DNA of 64,000 nucleotides from SHLQ01 sp033344795 (GTDB taxonomy: Bacteria; Actinomycetota; Acidimicrobiia; Acidimicrobiales; SHLQ01): NCBI GenBank assembly GCA_033344795.1, contig JAWPMS010000001.1, forward strand, positions 1,302,001-1,366,000, in the 5' to 3' direction. The notes beneath the pieces are model-generated. The model worked only from the letters and a program-made list of their open reading frames with translations. It ran no database searches and was not told the DNA's origin. This document shows positions 1 to 8,159 of the stretch, in pieces. Both the position numbers and the translations under genes were made by a program. Within the stretch, counting starts at the first letter, position 1, and each line of letters opens with the position of its first letter.

Positions 1-495
1 CTTCGTGCCCTCGGCGTGCGTATGAAGCTCAATCCGTTGCGCGACAACATCAAGGGCAAACGTCTCGTGGTCGTCGATGACTCGATCGTGCGTGGCACCA
101 CGACCAAGGCGATGGTGTCGATGTTGCGCGAAGCGGGCGCGCTCGAGGTGCACCTTCGAATTTCGTCGCCGCCGTACCGATGGCCCTGCTTCTACGGGAT
201 GGACACCGGGGTCAGAAGTGAATTGCTTGCCGCCAATCTGAGCGTCGAGGAGATTCGAGCGTATACGGGCGCCGACACACTCTCGTACTTGCACCTCGAC
301 AAGCTCATCGAGTCGACCGGGGCAGTGAAGGCCGGGTTCTGCGATGCCTGTCTGTCTGGTGACTACCCAATCGACATACCGGTCAACCTCACGAAAAACG
401 TCCTCGAAGACGACGCAGTCCGCGACGACAAGAACTCCATAGGGAATTCGATGACCGCCGATGCGAGCACGGGTACCGGCGGGTCGTTGTTCTGA
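1..495 (+). CDS. purF: Amidophosphoribosyltransferase, C-terminal part (cut by window start)
   Basis: This is the 3' part of the enzyme that makes phosphoribosylamine from PRPP and glutamine, the first step of de novo purine synthesis in the cytoplasm. The frame is open from base 1, so the gene begins outside the window. The PRPP-binding loop VVVDDSIVRGTT (local residues 23-34) is the hallmark of the phosphoribosyltransferase domain, and the C-terminal GFCDACLSGDYP is typical of PurF. The tail after YPIDIP is variable. The TGA stop shares one base with the purM start (TGATG), so the two genes are translationally coupled. The product is certain; only the missing N-terminus (glutaminase domain) cannot be judged. 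Confidence 0.96.
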   Translation, partial: LRALGVRMKLNPLRDNIKGKRLVVVDDSIVRGTTTKAMVSMLREAGALEVHLRISSPPYRWPCFYGMDTGVRSELLAANLSVEEIRAYTGADTLSYLHLDKLIESTGAVKAGFCDACLSGDYPIDIPVNLTKNVLEDDAVRDDKNSIGNSMTADASTGTGGSLF

Positions 496-1553
496 TGGAC
501 GACACCGAGGAGACGGGCAACACGGGGGCGACGTATCGCGACTCCGGGGTCGACATCGATGCCGGCGAGGCCGCTGTCGAGCGCATCAAACCGCTCGTGG
601 CTCAAACCGAACGGCCGGGCGTCGTGGGAGGCATCGGTGGATTCGGTGGGCTCTTCGACGTGCAAGCAGCCGGGTATGAGAATCCGCTTCTCGTCTCGGC
701 CACAGATGGCGTTGGAACCAAAGCGTTGGTCGCCACCGCGGCTGAACGTTTCGACACGATCGGCATCGATCTGGTTGCGATGTGTGTCGATGATCTCGTC
801 TGCCAAGGCGCTGAACCACTCTTCTTCTTGGACTACGTCTCGGTGGGCGCACTCGATGCCGACCAGATGGAAGCGCTGGTGGGCGGAATCGCAGAGGGCT
901 GCCGTCTCGCCAACTGTGCGTTGATTGGTGGTGAGATGGCAGAACACCCGGGCGTCATGTCGCCAGGCGAGTTCGAGCTCGTCGGGTTCTCTGTCGGTGC
1001 GGTCGAGCGTGATCGAGTGATCACGGGTCAACGAGTAGACGTCGGCGACGTGATCGTTGGACTGTCTTCGCCAAACCTGCGCTCGAATGGTTATTCGTTG
1101 GCTCGGCGCATCATGTTCGACATCGCTGGTCGATCACTCGAGGATCCTGCGTTCGAAGGCGCCGATCAGTCGGTGGCGGAGGCGTTGCTCGACCCGTCCG
1201 TCATCTACACCCCCGCGGTGCTCGCAGCCGCCGCCGCGCTCGACGTTCGCGCGGTTGCTCACGTCACCGGTGGTGGACTGCCAGGCAACGTGAATCGAGT
1301 CCTACCCAAAGGCGCAGATGCGATGATCGATACGGGCGCCTGGGGAGTGCCCCCGCTGTTCGGCGAACTTCAGCGCCTGGGCAACGTCGACACCGCGGAG
1401 ATGTATCGGGTGTTCAACATGGGTGTCGGCATGGTGCTCGTCGTGCCTCCCGATCACGCGGATTCTCTGGTTGATCTCGCCCTCGACCACGGTCACCCAG
1501 CTGTCACCATCGGCGAGGTCGTCCCCGGCTCAGGCATCGTCCAGCTGCGCTAG
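495..1553 (+). CDS. purM: Phosphoribosylformylglycinamidine cyclo-ligase (AIR synthetase)
   Basis: The protein converts FGAM plus ATP into aminoimidazole ribonucleotide, the fifth step of purine synthesis. At 352 residues it has the usual family length. Visible family motifs are DGVGTKALVA near residue 70, GGEMAEHPG in the middle and HVTGGGLPGN near residue 255, all part of the ATP/FGAM-binding AIRS fold. The start is the ATG overlapping the purF stop, giving a purF-purM operon as in many bacteria. The stop overlaps that of the convergent downstream gene by three bases. I see nothing unusual in the sequence. Confidence 0.97.
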   Translation: MDDTEETGNTGATYRDSGVDIDAGEAAVERIKPLVAQTERPGVVGGIGGFGGLFDVQAAGYENPLLVSATDGVGTKALVATAAERFDTIGIDLVAMCVDDLVCQGAEPLFFLDYVSVGALDADQMEALVGGIAEGCRLANCALIGGEMAEHPGVMSPGEFELVGFSVGAVERDRVITGQRVDVGDVIVGLSSPNLRSNGYSLARRIMFDIAGRSLEDPAFEGADQSVAEALLDPSVIYTPAVLAAAAALDVRAVAHVTGGGLPGNVNRVLPKGADAMIDTGAWGVPPLFGELQRLGNVDTAEMYRVFNMGVGMVLVVPPDHADSLVDLALDHGHPAVTIGEVVPGSGIVQLR

Positions 1554-2095
1554 AACGGCACGTCGATGTCGTCGGGCACCATGCCATCGCCGCCGTTCCC
1601 TCGGCTATCGCCTTGGTCACTCACCGAATTTGTCGCTGACGCTCCAGACGTCGACGAACGTTTGTAGGCATTGAGGGTGCCGCCAGCGAAGTGGTAGGCC
1701 TCGGTCAGCCAATCGAAGATCTCCTCGTCGATGATCTCCGGGTCGTCCACGTTGATCACATGGAAGAACTTGTGGCCGTATTCGACGACCTTTCTGGACA
1801 GCCGGCCACTCTCGAGTTTTCGTGGGAGTGAGAAGCCGAGCGCGACCCATTTGGTCTTTGGTCGCAGTTCGGCGAACATCGGGCCGTTCTTCAACAAGAT
1901 GCCGATACCGAGCGGGTCGATGATCACATCGTCGAGTGTTTGTAGGTGCACGTTCACCGCATCGAAAATCGGTTTCTCGAACGGCTTGGCCACACTGAAG
2001 TACTCCTCGAGAGAAACGGCCGGCTCACAGGTGAGATGGCTTTGGTTCTTTCTCCCGAATACCCGATTGCAGTTCGGACACGTCCATCGCTCCAT
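1550..2095 (-). CDS. DUF5655-like protein with N-terminal zinc-ribbon-like segment
   Basis: This 181-residue cytoplasmic protein has no known reaction. Its centre (LEEYFSVAKPFEKPIFDAV, then LRPKTKWVALGFSLPRK and GHKFFHVINVDDPEII) resembles the DUF5655 'transport/hydrolase-associated' family, whose role is undetermined. The first 30 residues carry CPNC and later HLTC, a spacing that could bind one zinc ion. The start is the ATG at 2095; a GTG one codon upstream is equally open. It is convergent with purM, sharing three bases at the stops, and reads away from the tRNA region. A function cannot be inferred from context. Confidence 0.7.
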   Translation of the reverse strand: MERWTCPNCNRVFGRKNQSHLTCEPAVSLEEYFSVAKPFEKPIFDAVNVHLQTLDDVIIDPLGIGILLKNGPMFAELRPKTKWVALGFSLPRKLESGRLSRKVVEYGHKFFHVINVDDPEIIDEEIFDWLTEAYHFAGGTLNAYKRSSTSGASATNSVSDQGDSRGNGGDGMVPDDIDVPF

Positions 2096-2175
2096 CACCC
2101 AAGTGTTGCTGATGGTTGCCGCCGGAGAAGCATTTTCGCGTGGATTGTTGCGCCGGGAGCGGTAACGTAACTGCG

Positions 2176-2277
2176 CTCACCCTTTGGGGTGAGTGTGCCG
2201 AACACAGTATTGTGTGAAGCATGCAATGAACCACGTTTCGGCGTGGCGCAATCAACCACGTTTCGGCGTGGCGCAAT
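2176..2277 (+). repeat. Cluster of four small hairpins, including a 25-nt tandem repeat, before tRNA-Asp
   Basis: Four perfect short inverted repeats lie within about 100 nt: CTCACCC/GGGTGAG (2176-2193, TTTG loop), ACACA/TGTGT (2202-2215), and two copies of a 25-nt unit containing CCACG/CGTGG (copies at 2229-2252 and 2254-2277). The last copy ends two bases before the tRNA-Asp acceptor stem. No reading frame here looks coding. They could be processing signals, a structured leader, or a small REP-like repeat. Confidence 0.6.
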
Positions 2278-2279
2278 TA

Positions 2280-2354
2280 GGTCCCGTGGTGAAGTCAGGA
2301 GTTCACGCCGCCCTGTCAAGGCGGAGGTCGCGAGTTCAAATCTCGTCGGGACCG
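2280..2354 (+). tRNA. tRNA-Asp (anticodon GTC)
   Basis: A full cloverleaf can be drawn. The acceptor arms are GGTCCCG/CGGGACC, the D-stem is GTGA/TCAC, and the anticodon stem CCGCC/GGCGG encloses the loop CTGTCAA with GTC. The T-arm is GCGAG-TTCAAAT-CTCGT. The discriminator base is G, as expected for tRNA-Asp. The CCA end is not encoded (CTC follows). Confidence 0.96.
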
Positions 2355-2420
2355 CTCAGTCATACGCTGCGAGTTCGAGCCCTCCGGGTTCTCATGCGCA
2401 GACAACACAAAACAAGATCT

Positions 2421-2496
2421 GGTCAGGTAGCTCAGTTGGCAGAGCGACCGCCTGAAAAGCGGTAGGTCCGGGGATCGACGCCCCGCCTGACCACCA
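2421..2496 (+). tRNA. tRNA-Phe (anticodon GAA), CCA encoded
   Basis: The acceptor arms are GGTCAGG/CCTGACC, the D-stem is GCTC/GAGC, and the anticodon stem ACCGC/GCGGT encloses CTGAAAA with GAA. The T-stem is CGGGG/CCCCG with loop ATCGACG. The discriminator is A and the 3' CCA is encoded, unlike the neighbouring tRNA-Asp. A T-loop starting with A rather than T is slightly unusual. The two tRNAs are 66 nt apart and probably co-transcribed. Confidence 0.96.
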
Positions 2497-2507
2497 TCGA
2501 TCGAAGG

Positions 2508-2536
2508 AACAGCCACCGCCCCGGCGGTGGCTGTTT
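2508..2536 (+). terminator. Rho-independent terminator after the tRNA pair
   Basis: A perfect 13-bp stem (AACAGCCACCGCC and its complement) with a 2-nt CC spacer is followed by a short T run, 11 nt after the tRNA-Phe end. Its placement fits the end of a tRNA-Asp/tRNA-Phe transcript. It also faces the 3' end of the minus-strand hemoglobin gene and could serve both directions. Confidence 0.85.
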
Positions 2537-2554
2537 GCGTTCTCCGTGTCCGAA

Positions 2555-2929
2555 CTAGTGATTGATCATGTGTGTGGCGGCCATTTCGAAGTAGTCCACC
2601 ATCTGCTGCTCGACCTGGGGGTGAAGATCACCGCTTCGCACCGCGGCGAGCATGTGGCGCAACCAGGCATCCTTTTCGGCGCTGGTGATGACGAAGGGTG
2701 CATGTCGCATTCGTAGACGTGGATGCCCACGCTCCTCGGAATATGTGGTCGGTCCACCCCAATATTGCGAGAGGAACTTCACCATGTGGTCGCGCGACTC
2801 TGTCAGGTCCTCGGGATACATGGCCCGCAACAACAGATCCGTCTCCACCGCGTCGTAAAAGCGGTCAATCATGGCCTCGAACCACGGCGTTCCGCCAACT
2901 GCTTCGAAGATCGTCACCTGCTGATCCAT
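2555..2929 (-). CDS. Group II truncated hemoglobin (trHbO/GlbO-like)
   Basis: This 124-residue haem protein belongs to the 2-over-2 globin family, which binds O2 and NO and is linked to respiration or oxidative/nitrosative protection. It opens with TIFEAVGGTPWFEAMIDRFY and contains LSQYWGGP, the HPRLRMRHAPF stretch that includes the proximal histidine region, and the G-helix Trp in DAWLRHML, all typical of group II. Length matches the family (about 120-135). The ATG at 2929 is preceded by an in-frame GTG that I consider less likely. It is a single gene with the tRNA terminator at its 3' side. Confidence 0.93.
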   Translation of the reverse strand: MDQQVTIFEAVGGTPWFEAMIDRFYDAVETDLLLRAMYPEDLTESRDHMVKFLSQYWGGPTTYSEERGHPRLRMRHAPFVITSAEKDAWLRHMLAAVRSGDLHPQVEQQMVDYFEMAATHMINH

Positions 2930-3008
2930 CACTACAGGCTACGACGAATGTGACAGACGTGAGCGCTCGGCCCGACTGCGTTCGAGGCCGATCGCTACCA
3001 TTGACGCT

Positions 3009-4646
3009 ATGGAACTCCGAGCGAGCAATGTCTCACGCCTCGATGGGGGAACGTTCGACGTTCTCATCGTGGGCGGCGGAATCAACGGCGCGGTTTCCGC
3101 TGCGGTGCTCGCCGGTCGTGGGCTCAACGTGGCGATCATCGACCGCGGTGATTGGGCCGGTTTCACCAGCTCATCGTCCTCGAATCTTGCGTGGGGTGGG
3201 TTCAAGTACCTCGAGAACTATGAGTTGAACCTCGTTCGCAAGCTTTCGCTGTCACGCAATCGGCTTCTCAAGGCGTACCCGTCGAACATCAGTCAGCTCG
3301 GGTTCATGGCTGCACTCGATCATGGCTCACCGTTTCCGCCCTGGCTCGCTGCCCTTGGAAGCTCGGCGTATTGGGCCATCGGGAACTTCCAGACCCACCG
3401 TCCTCAGTTCCTCGGACCCGAGGAGATCAAGGCGCAAGAACCGGTGATCGACATCGCCAACGTGCGTGGTGGCATCGAGTACTACGACGCATATTTGCGA
3501 GACAACGACAGTCGCTTCGTCTGGAATTTCGTCCGCCAAGCCATCGAAGCGGGAACGACGGCCGCGAACTACGTCGAACTGATCTCGGCCTCGCAGCACG
3601 GCGCCAACTGGAATGTGGAATTGCAGGATCTCGAGTCCGGCGAGCCGTTGTTCTTGACGGCGAAGGCCATCGTCAATGCGGCCGGGCCATTCGTCGATGG
3701 CCTCAACGAGAAGTGGGAGAACGAGACCGAACACCGCATCGTCTATTCGAAGGGGATCCATCTCGTGGTCCCACAGCTGACTGAGAACGAACGTGTCTTG
3801 GCGTTCTTCGATGACACGCAGCGGTTGTTCTATGTCATCCCCATGGGTCGCCGCTCGGTGATTGGAACCACGGACACCCGTGTCCAAACGCCATTTACCG
3901 AGGTGACCGAGGAAGATCGGGACTTTTTGCTCGAGCAGATAAACGCACGTCTGGATCTCGACGTTCCTCTGACGAAGAACGACATCATTGCCGAACGGTG
4001 TGGCGTGCGTCCCCTCGTCGTGAAGAACGACGGTGACGATCGCGAAGAAATCGATTGGACGACGCTGTCTCGCAAACACGAGGTCGATCTCGATGTCGAA
4101 CGAAGAATCGTGACGATCTTCGGCGGCAAGATCACCGATTGTCTCAACGTGGGCGAAGAGGTCGCTGCGGAAGTGGAGAAACTTGGTTTCGTGCTCGAGC
4201 CAGACCATGGCGATTGGTACGGCGAACCCGCAGATGAGGTCCGCAATGACTTCATGCGCCAAGCGAAGCGGATGAAACTCGACGACCTTCGACACAAGAA
4301 GGGCGTCGAACCACTCAGTGAGCGTTTGTGGCGTCGTTACGGTCGACGTGCGTTCACCATGCTCGATGAGATTCGCCAACATCCTGAGATGGGCGAGGAC
4401 ATCTTGGCTTCGGCGGACTACCTGCGAGTCGAGCTGCACCACGCCGCCCGCCACGAGATGATCACGCATCTCGAGGACTTCATGCTTCGACGATCGAAGA
4501 TCGATCTTGTGGTGCGCAACGAGAAGATCCGCGAAGGTGACGGGCTTGCAGAGGTGGCGCAGATCCTCTTTGGTGACGACGGAGATGCGAAGCTGACCGA
4601 CTATCTGGCTGGCAAGGACGCAGAGGCCGCCGCTTCGGCCACCTAG
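3009..4646 (+). CDS. glpD: FAD-dependent glycerol-3-phosphate dehydrogenase
   Basis: The protein oxidises sn-glycerol-3-phosphate to dihydroxyacetone phosphate and passes electrons to quinone. Its N-terminal dinucleotide-binding signature VGGGINGAV sits near residue 22, followed by the SSSSSNLAWGGFKYLEN stretch that is typical of GlpD/GlpA. The 545 residues equal the family's usual size, including the C-terminal helical domain (RLWRRYGRRAFTM). No glpK or glpF neighbours are present. The gene is monocistronic and its stop overlaps the end of the convergent membrane-protein gene. GlpD and the anaerobic GlpA are hard to separate by sequence alone; the lack of glpB/glpC favours the aerobic form. 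Confidence 0.9.
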   Translation: MELRASNVSRLDGGTFDVLIVGGGINGAVSAAVLAGRGLNVAIIDRGDWAGFTSSSSSNLAWGGFKYLENYELNLVRKLSLSRNRLLKAYPSNISQLGFMAALDHGSPFPPWLAALGSSAYWAIGNFQTHRPQFLGPEEIKAQEPVIDIANVRGGIEYYDAYLRDNDSRFVWNFVRQAIEAGTTAANYVELISASQHGANWNVELQDLESGEPLFLTAKAIVNAAGPFVDGLNEKWENETEHRIVYSKGIHLVVPQLTENERVLAFFDDTQRLFYVIPMGRRSVIGTTDTRVQTPFTEVTEEDRDFLLEQINARLDLDVPLTKNDIIAERCGVRPLVVKNDGDDREEIDWTTLSRKHEVDLDVERRIVTIFGGKITDCLNVGEEVAAEVEKLGFVLEPDHGDWYGEPADEVRNDFMRQAKRMKLDDLRHKKGVEPLSERLWRRYGRRAFTMLDEIRQHPEMGEDILASADYLRVELHHAARHEMITHLEDFMLRRSKIDLVVRNEKIREGDGLAEVAQILFGDDGDAKLTDYLAGKDAEAAASAT

Positions 4647-5476
4647 AGGTTCGACACGCCGGCGATGCCGAGCGCGACGGGCAGGGCGACCGCAGCGAGC
4701 ACGCCCAGAATCAAAGCGACCACGATGAACACACGCGAATCGTCGCGCGGCGGGTCGCCGCAACGGCCAATGGTTTCGTAGAGCGCTTTGACCGGCCGCT
4801 CGGTGGTCAGGTTGATGCGATGCCGTGCCGTCGCCGCGCCGCGAACGACGATCCACGACGCAATTGCCGCGACCAACGAAACCAGGATCGTGGCCAGGGC
4901 TTGCCAGTACCAGGTATCGAGACCGGCGATGAGAACTTGAAGCGAACCGAGCAACCAGCTGAGGACCGCACCGCCGAAGATGAAGGTTGGAACGCCAAGC
5001 GCACTTGTGTTGAACGTTGGCTCGAGCCGTTCTGCTTCGATTCGAGCTCGACGGAGTTTGTTGCGAAATGGGTTTCCGAGGTCGGTGTTCGCCTCGCGTC
5101 GCGCGTAGAGCCAGTGGATGTTCTTGATCAGACGCTTGAGGTGTTGCCGGACGATGAAGCGGGTGACGAGCTGAACGAGAAACCCGGCGACGTGATTGAG
5201 CGGACCGATCGGCGCATGGGTCTTCACTCCCCGCGCGCCGTTGCGATCGAGAACTTCCAGGGAACGCACCATCAACATGTGTGCACTGTCGAACCGGTCA
5301 GGATGACCGAGAGGCCAGGTGGACGAGAGTTCCAGAATGATGTCTGCGTCGACGTCTGAGGAAGCGCCCAATTCCGAGAGAACTTCTGCCTTCGCCGTGG
5401 CGTCGGACTTGCGAACGAGCTGAAAGGCGCTGAAATGTTCCTCGATCTCATCGAGCACCAGATTGGGTTCATCCAT
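4643..5476 (-). CDS. Hypothetical three-TM membrane protein
   Basis: This 277-residue protein is not one I recognise. The first ~155 residues are soluble and charged, including a basic helix (HLKRLIKNIHWLYARRE). Three hydrophobic segments follow at about 162-185, 192-212 and 250-275, separated by a basic loop (VRGAATARHRI). This suggests a cytoplasmic N-domain anchored by a C-terminal membrane part. The start ATG has no strong ribosome-binding site. It overlaps the glpD stop by four bases tail to tail, which gives no functional hint. Confidence 0.65.
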   Translation of the reverse strand: MDEPNLVLDEIEEHFSAFQLVRKSDATAKAEVLSELGASSDVDADIILELSSTWPLGHPDRFDSAHMLMVRSLEVLDRNGARGVKTHAPIGPLNHVAGFLVQLVTRFIVRQHLKRLIKNIHWLYARREANTDLGNPFRNKLRRARIEAERLEPTFNTSALGVPTFIFGGAVLSWLLGSLQVLIAGLDTWYWQALATILVSLVAAIASWIVVRGAATARHRINLTTERPVKALYETIGRCGDPPRDDSRVFIVVALILGVLAAVALPVALGIAGVSNL

Positions 5477-5600
5477 GGAACGACCCTATTTCCCAGGGCG
5501 AGCGCGCAGTTTGTTTGCCGGGTTTTTCTGAACCTTTTCGGTGCCTCAGACGTGAATAACACATCCATGCCAGTTCGGCACCCCTAGCGAGGATCTACTC

Positions 5601-8159
5601 TTGGCGTGTATGCCACCCCCAAAACCCAGCGGTCTGAGCGGCGTTCTTTTGCTCACAATCCTTCTTCTTGGCGGGGTGCTGACCTCTTCAACTGCCTCTG
5701 CACAACTTGCGCAGGGTGAAGAAGCAATCGCTGGCATCGAGATCGAAGTTTTGCGTTCCGGAGCTGGGGCGTCGGTCATTCCGGTACAAGTGAACGTCGT
5801 TTCGCGACGTGCGGTCGACGGCACGATCGAGCTTCGTGCGCCGAACATGAACATCTCGTGGGAACTGCCGGTGGGGCTGGCCGCGAACAGTGAAGTGTCG
5901 CAGCTCTTCGCGGTACCAACCGCTGGGCGATCGTTGGTGGAGTTGACCGCGACGCTGATCGTCGATGGGTCGGCGGTTGCCGAAGATGAGAGCGAACGAT
6001 TCGCTGGGAGCGCCAACGCAGTCGGGCTGCTCGGGCTCTCGGCGACCTCCGAAGAAGTACAGCTGCGTCCTGAATTGGGGGTCGCATCGATCATCGAGAT
6101 GGATGACCTGGCGATCATGCCCGCACTCGACACCGTCGTGACGTCTCCTGCCGGCCTTCGCTCCCTCACCGAGATCGAGCGAACGAATCTCCTCCAGTGG
6201 GTCGCGGGTGGCCGTCAGCTGGCGGTCGCCGATGTGCCGGGCAGCATCGACGCCGTGCTCCCCGTCGAGTGGCAGTCCTCCGACCAACAGGTATTTGCCG
6301 GAACCGGTGTCGTCCGATACATCGGCGTCGACTGGTCGACGAATGTTCCTCCCGGGATCTCCACGGCCACGAATTCGCAATTCGTCGCAGGTTGGTTTCA
6401 ACCCTCCTCTCCCGAGCTGCTCAGCGATGCGGGATTCCGCGTGCCTGGTTTGGGTGCCATGTCGATTCTGCTGCTGGTGTATCTGGTGCTCGCAGGGCCC
6501 GTGACATTCGTTGTGCTCAGCCAGATGAAAAGGCAGACGTTGGCATGGATTGTGGTTCCCGCGCTGGCGGTCATCTTTGCTGTTGGAGTGTTCGGTGTCG
6601 GACGTGTTCTCAGCAGCACACGCGGCAACGGGTATGCGTCGATCGTCGAAGTGAGTCCAGCGGGTGCTTCTGTGACCGAGAGCATCTTGATTGCCAAGAG
6701 CGGCGGCCAGAACGTCGAGTTGCCCGAGGGTTGGAGCTTGCAATCGACCGGGCTGACGACCGGCAACGGTGATGTCGGCGCTCCCGTCGTCGTGTCGCCG
6801 AAACGGTCGACGACGAACCTGCGCTTCGACATCGACGCAGGCAGTGGTGGCACCGCGATCCTTCGCGGAAGTGTGCCAGTGCTGCAATCGTCGATCGGTC
6901 TCGCGAACGTCTCGCTCGACGGCACAACGTTGCAGGGCACAGTTCGCAATGAAACCGCGGAGACGCTCGAGAACGTCTCTGTCATGGTGGGCGCTCGACT
7001 CACCTCCGTGGGAACGGTGCGTGCTGGGGAGGCCGGAGAATTCGTTCTCGACTTGGCGATGAACCCGAATCGCTTCGCGCCGGAGCTTCGCACCTGGAAC
7101 GTCGACCCGAGGGACGGCCAGTTTGGTCCTCGACGTGAAGATCGAGACATCGACGACGGTCCGGTGAACGGAACGAGTTGGCTCGAATGGCGTGCCAGTC
7201 GTCTTGGATCTGCGGTTCCAGAGGGCATGATCACCGCGGTTGGGTGGTCGCGAGACTTGGACGGCGCGCTGCTCGGTGGAACCGGTCGCACCGCTCTTGT
7301 CACCCACGCCCAACTGCCAGCTCCCGACGGCCCGCTCGCGCCAGCCCAAGTCCGCACGCTTCAACTTCTCGTGCCCGGACAAGACCGGTTCGGTGGATTC
7401 GATGGTTTCGAACCGTTCGATGGCGGAGGTATCGGTCTGGTGAGTCAGTACGTCCGTCCGCCGGGTGCTGACACCAGCGAGTTGGCCATCGAGGTGCAGA
7501 ATCAGATCACCGAGGTCGAGTTGTGGAGTGCAGATGACACGTGGCGCTCGCTCAAGCTTGACGACATCGGCGGGCTCGTCACCCTTTCGATTCCCGATGA
7601 AGCATGGAACCAAGATGTCCTGACGGTTCGATACACGATCAGCGACTTCTTCGGAGAGCCTGGTCAGCTGGCGACGCGATTGGCTGCATCCAACGTTCGC
7701 ACGCAGGCAGGCGAATTGCTCGAACCGGGTCAGACTTCTCGCCGAAACGCCAACTTCGAAAATGGCCCTGACTTCGGAGGCCAAGACGCGGTGTTGGGTA
7801 TCGAGACCGACGTCGAGTTCGATGCTGAAGGCACCTTCGAGTCGGGTGGCGAGCTCTTTGGTACCTATGACGAGTGGCGCTTCGAGCTGAGTGAAGGTGA
7901 TGAGGTTCGGGTTCGAATGAACGCCAACCAGAACCTGATAAATGGCTCGGGCCTCGACCCGTTCATCGCCGTACGAGATCCCTCCGGCGCTCAGATCGCC
8001 GAAAACGACGATTTCGATGGATTGAACAGCGGGCTCGAATTCACCGCGGATACCGACGGCACATTCGTGCTGGAAACGCGACCGCTCGGGGGTTCGCAGA
8101 GCTCGGGAAGTTACACCGTTCGAATCGATGCGACCTTCTCGGAAGGAGGCGACGAATGA
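5601..8159 (+). CDS. Large exported/membrane protein with C-terminal PPC-like domain (first gene of MoxR operon)
   Basis: The protein has 852 residues. A signal sequence (LSGVLLLTILLLGGVLTSS) is followed by a beta-rich extracytoplasmic part, a membrane hairpin at about 286-336, and another extracytoplasmic region. Residues 735-848 (LSEGDEVRVRMNAN, LDPFIAVRDPSG, GTFVLETRPLGG) resemble the PPC/bacterial pre-peptidase C-terminal beta-domain. The TTG start is preferred because GAGGA sits 7 nt upstream; an ATG at 5610 is the alternative. It opens the seven-gene coupled operon and overlaps the ABC ATPase gene by four bases. I infer a cell-envelope role tied to the exporter; no enzymatic motif is visible. 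Confidence 0.72.
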   Translation: MACMPPPKPSGLSGVLLLTILLLGGVLTSSTASAQLAQGEEAIAGIEIEVLRSGAGASVIPVQVNVVSRRAVDGTIELRAPNMNISWELPVGLAANSEVSQLFAVPTAGRSLVELTATLIVDGSAVAEDESERFAGSANAVGLLGLSATSEEVQLRPELGVASIIEMDDLAIMPALDTVVTSPAGLRSLTEIERTNLLQWVAGGRQLAVADVPGSIDAVLPVEWQSSDQQVFAGTGVVRYIGVDWSTNVPPGISTATNSQFVAGWFQPSSPELLSDAGFRVPGLGAMSILLLVYLVLAGPVTFVVLSQMKRQTLAWIVVPALAVIFAVGVFGVGRVLSSTRGNGYASIVEVSPAGASVTESILIAKSGGQNVELPEGWSLQSTGLTTGNGDVGAPVVVSPKRSTTNLRFDIDAGSGGTAILRGSVPVLQSSIGLANVSLDGTTLQGTVRNETAETLENVSVMVGARLTSVGTVRAGEAGEFVLDLAMNPNRFAPELRTWNVDPRDGQFGPRREDRDIDDGPVNGTSWLEWRASRLGSAVPEGMITAVGWSRDLDGALLGGTGRTALVTHAQLPAPDGPLAPAQVRTLQLLVPGQDRFGGFDGFEPFDGGGIGLVSQYVRPPGADTSELAIEVQNQITEVELWSADDTWRSLKLDDIGGLVTLSIPDEAWNQDVLTVRYTISDFFGEPGQLATRLAASNVRTQAGELLEPGQTSRRNANFENGPDFGGQDAVLGIETDVEFDAEGTFESGGELFGTYDEWRFELSEGDEVRVRMNANQNLINGSGLDPFIAVRDPSGAQIAENDDFDGLNSGLEFTADTDGTFVLETRPLGGSQSSGSYTVRIDATFSEGGDE

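Noticed and set aside
2280..2496. tRNA attachment site for a mobile element
   Set aside because: No integrase or duplicated tRNA 3' end is visible nearby.
3327..4856. 509-residue minus-strand frame opposite glpD
   Set aside because: Shadow frame; glpD has full family motifs.
5688..7784. 698-residue minus-strand frame opposite the exported protein
   Set aside because: Shadow of the plus-strand gene, with Arg/His-rich composition and no motif.
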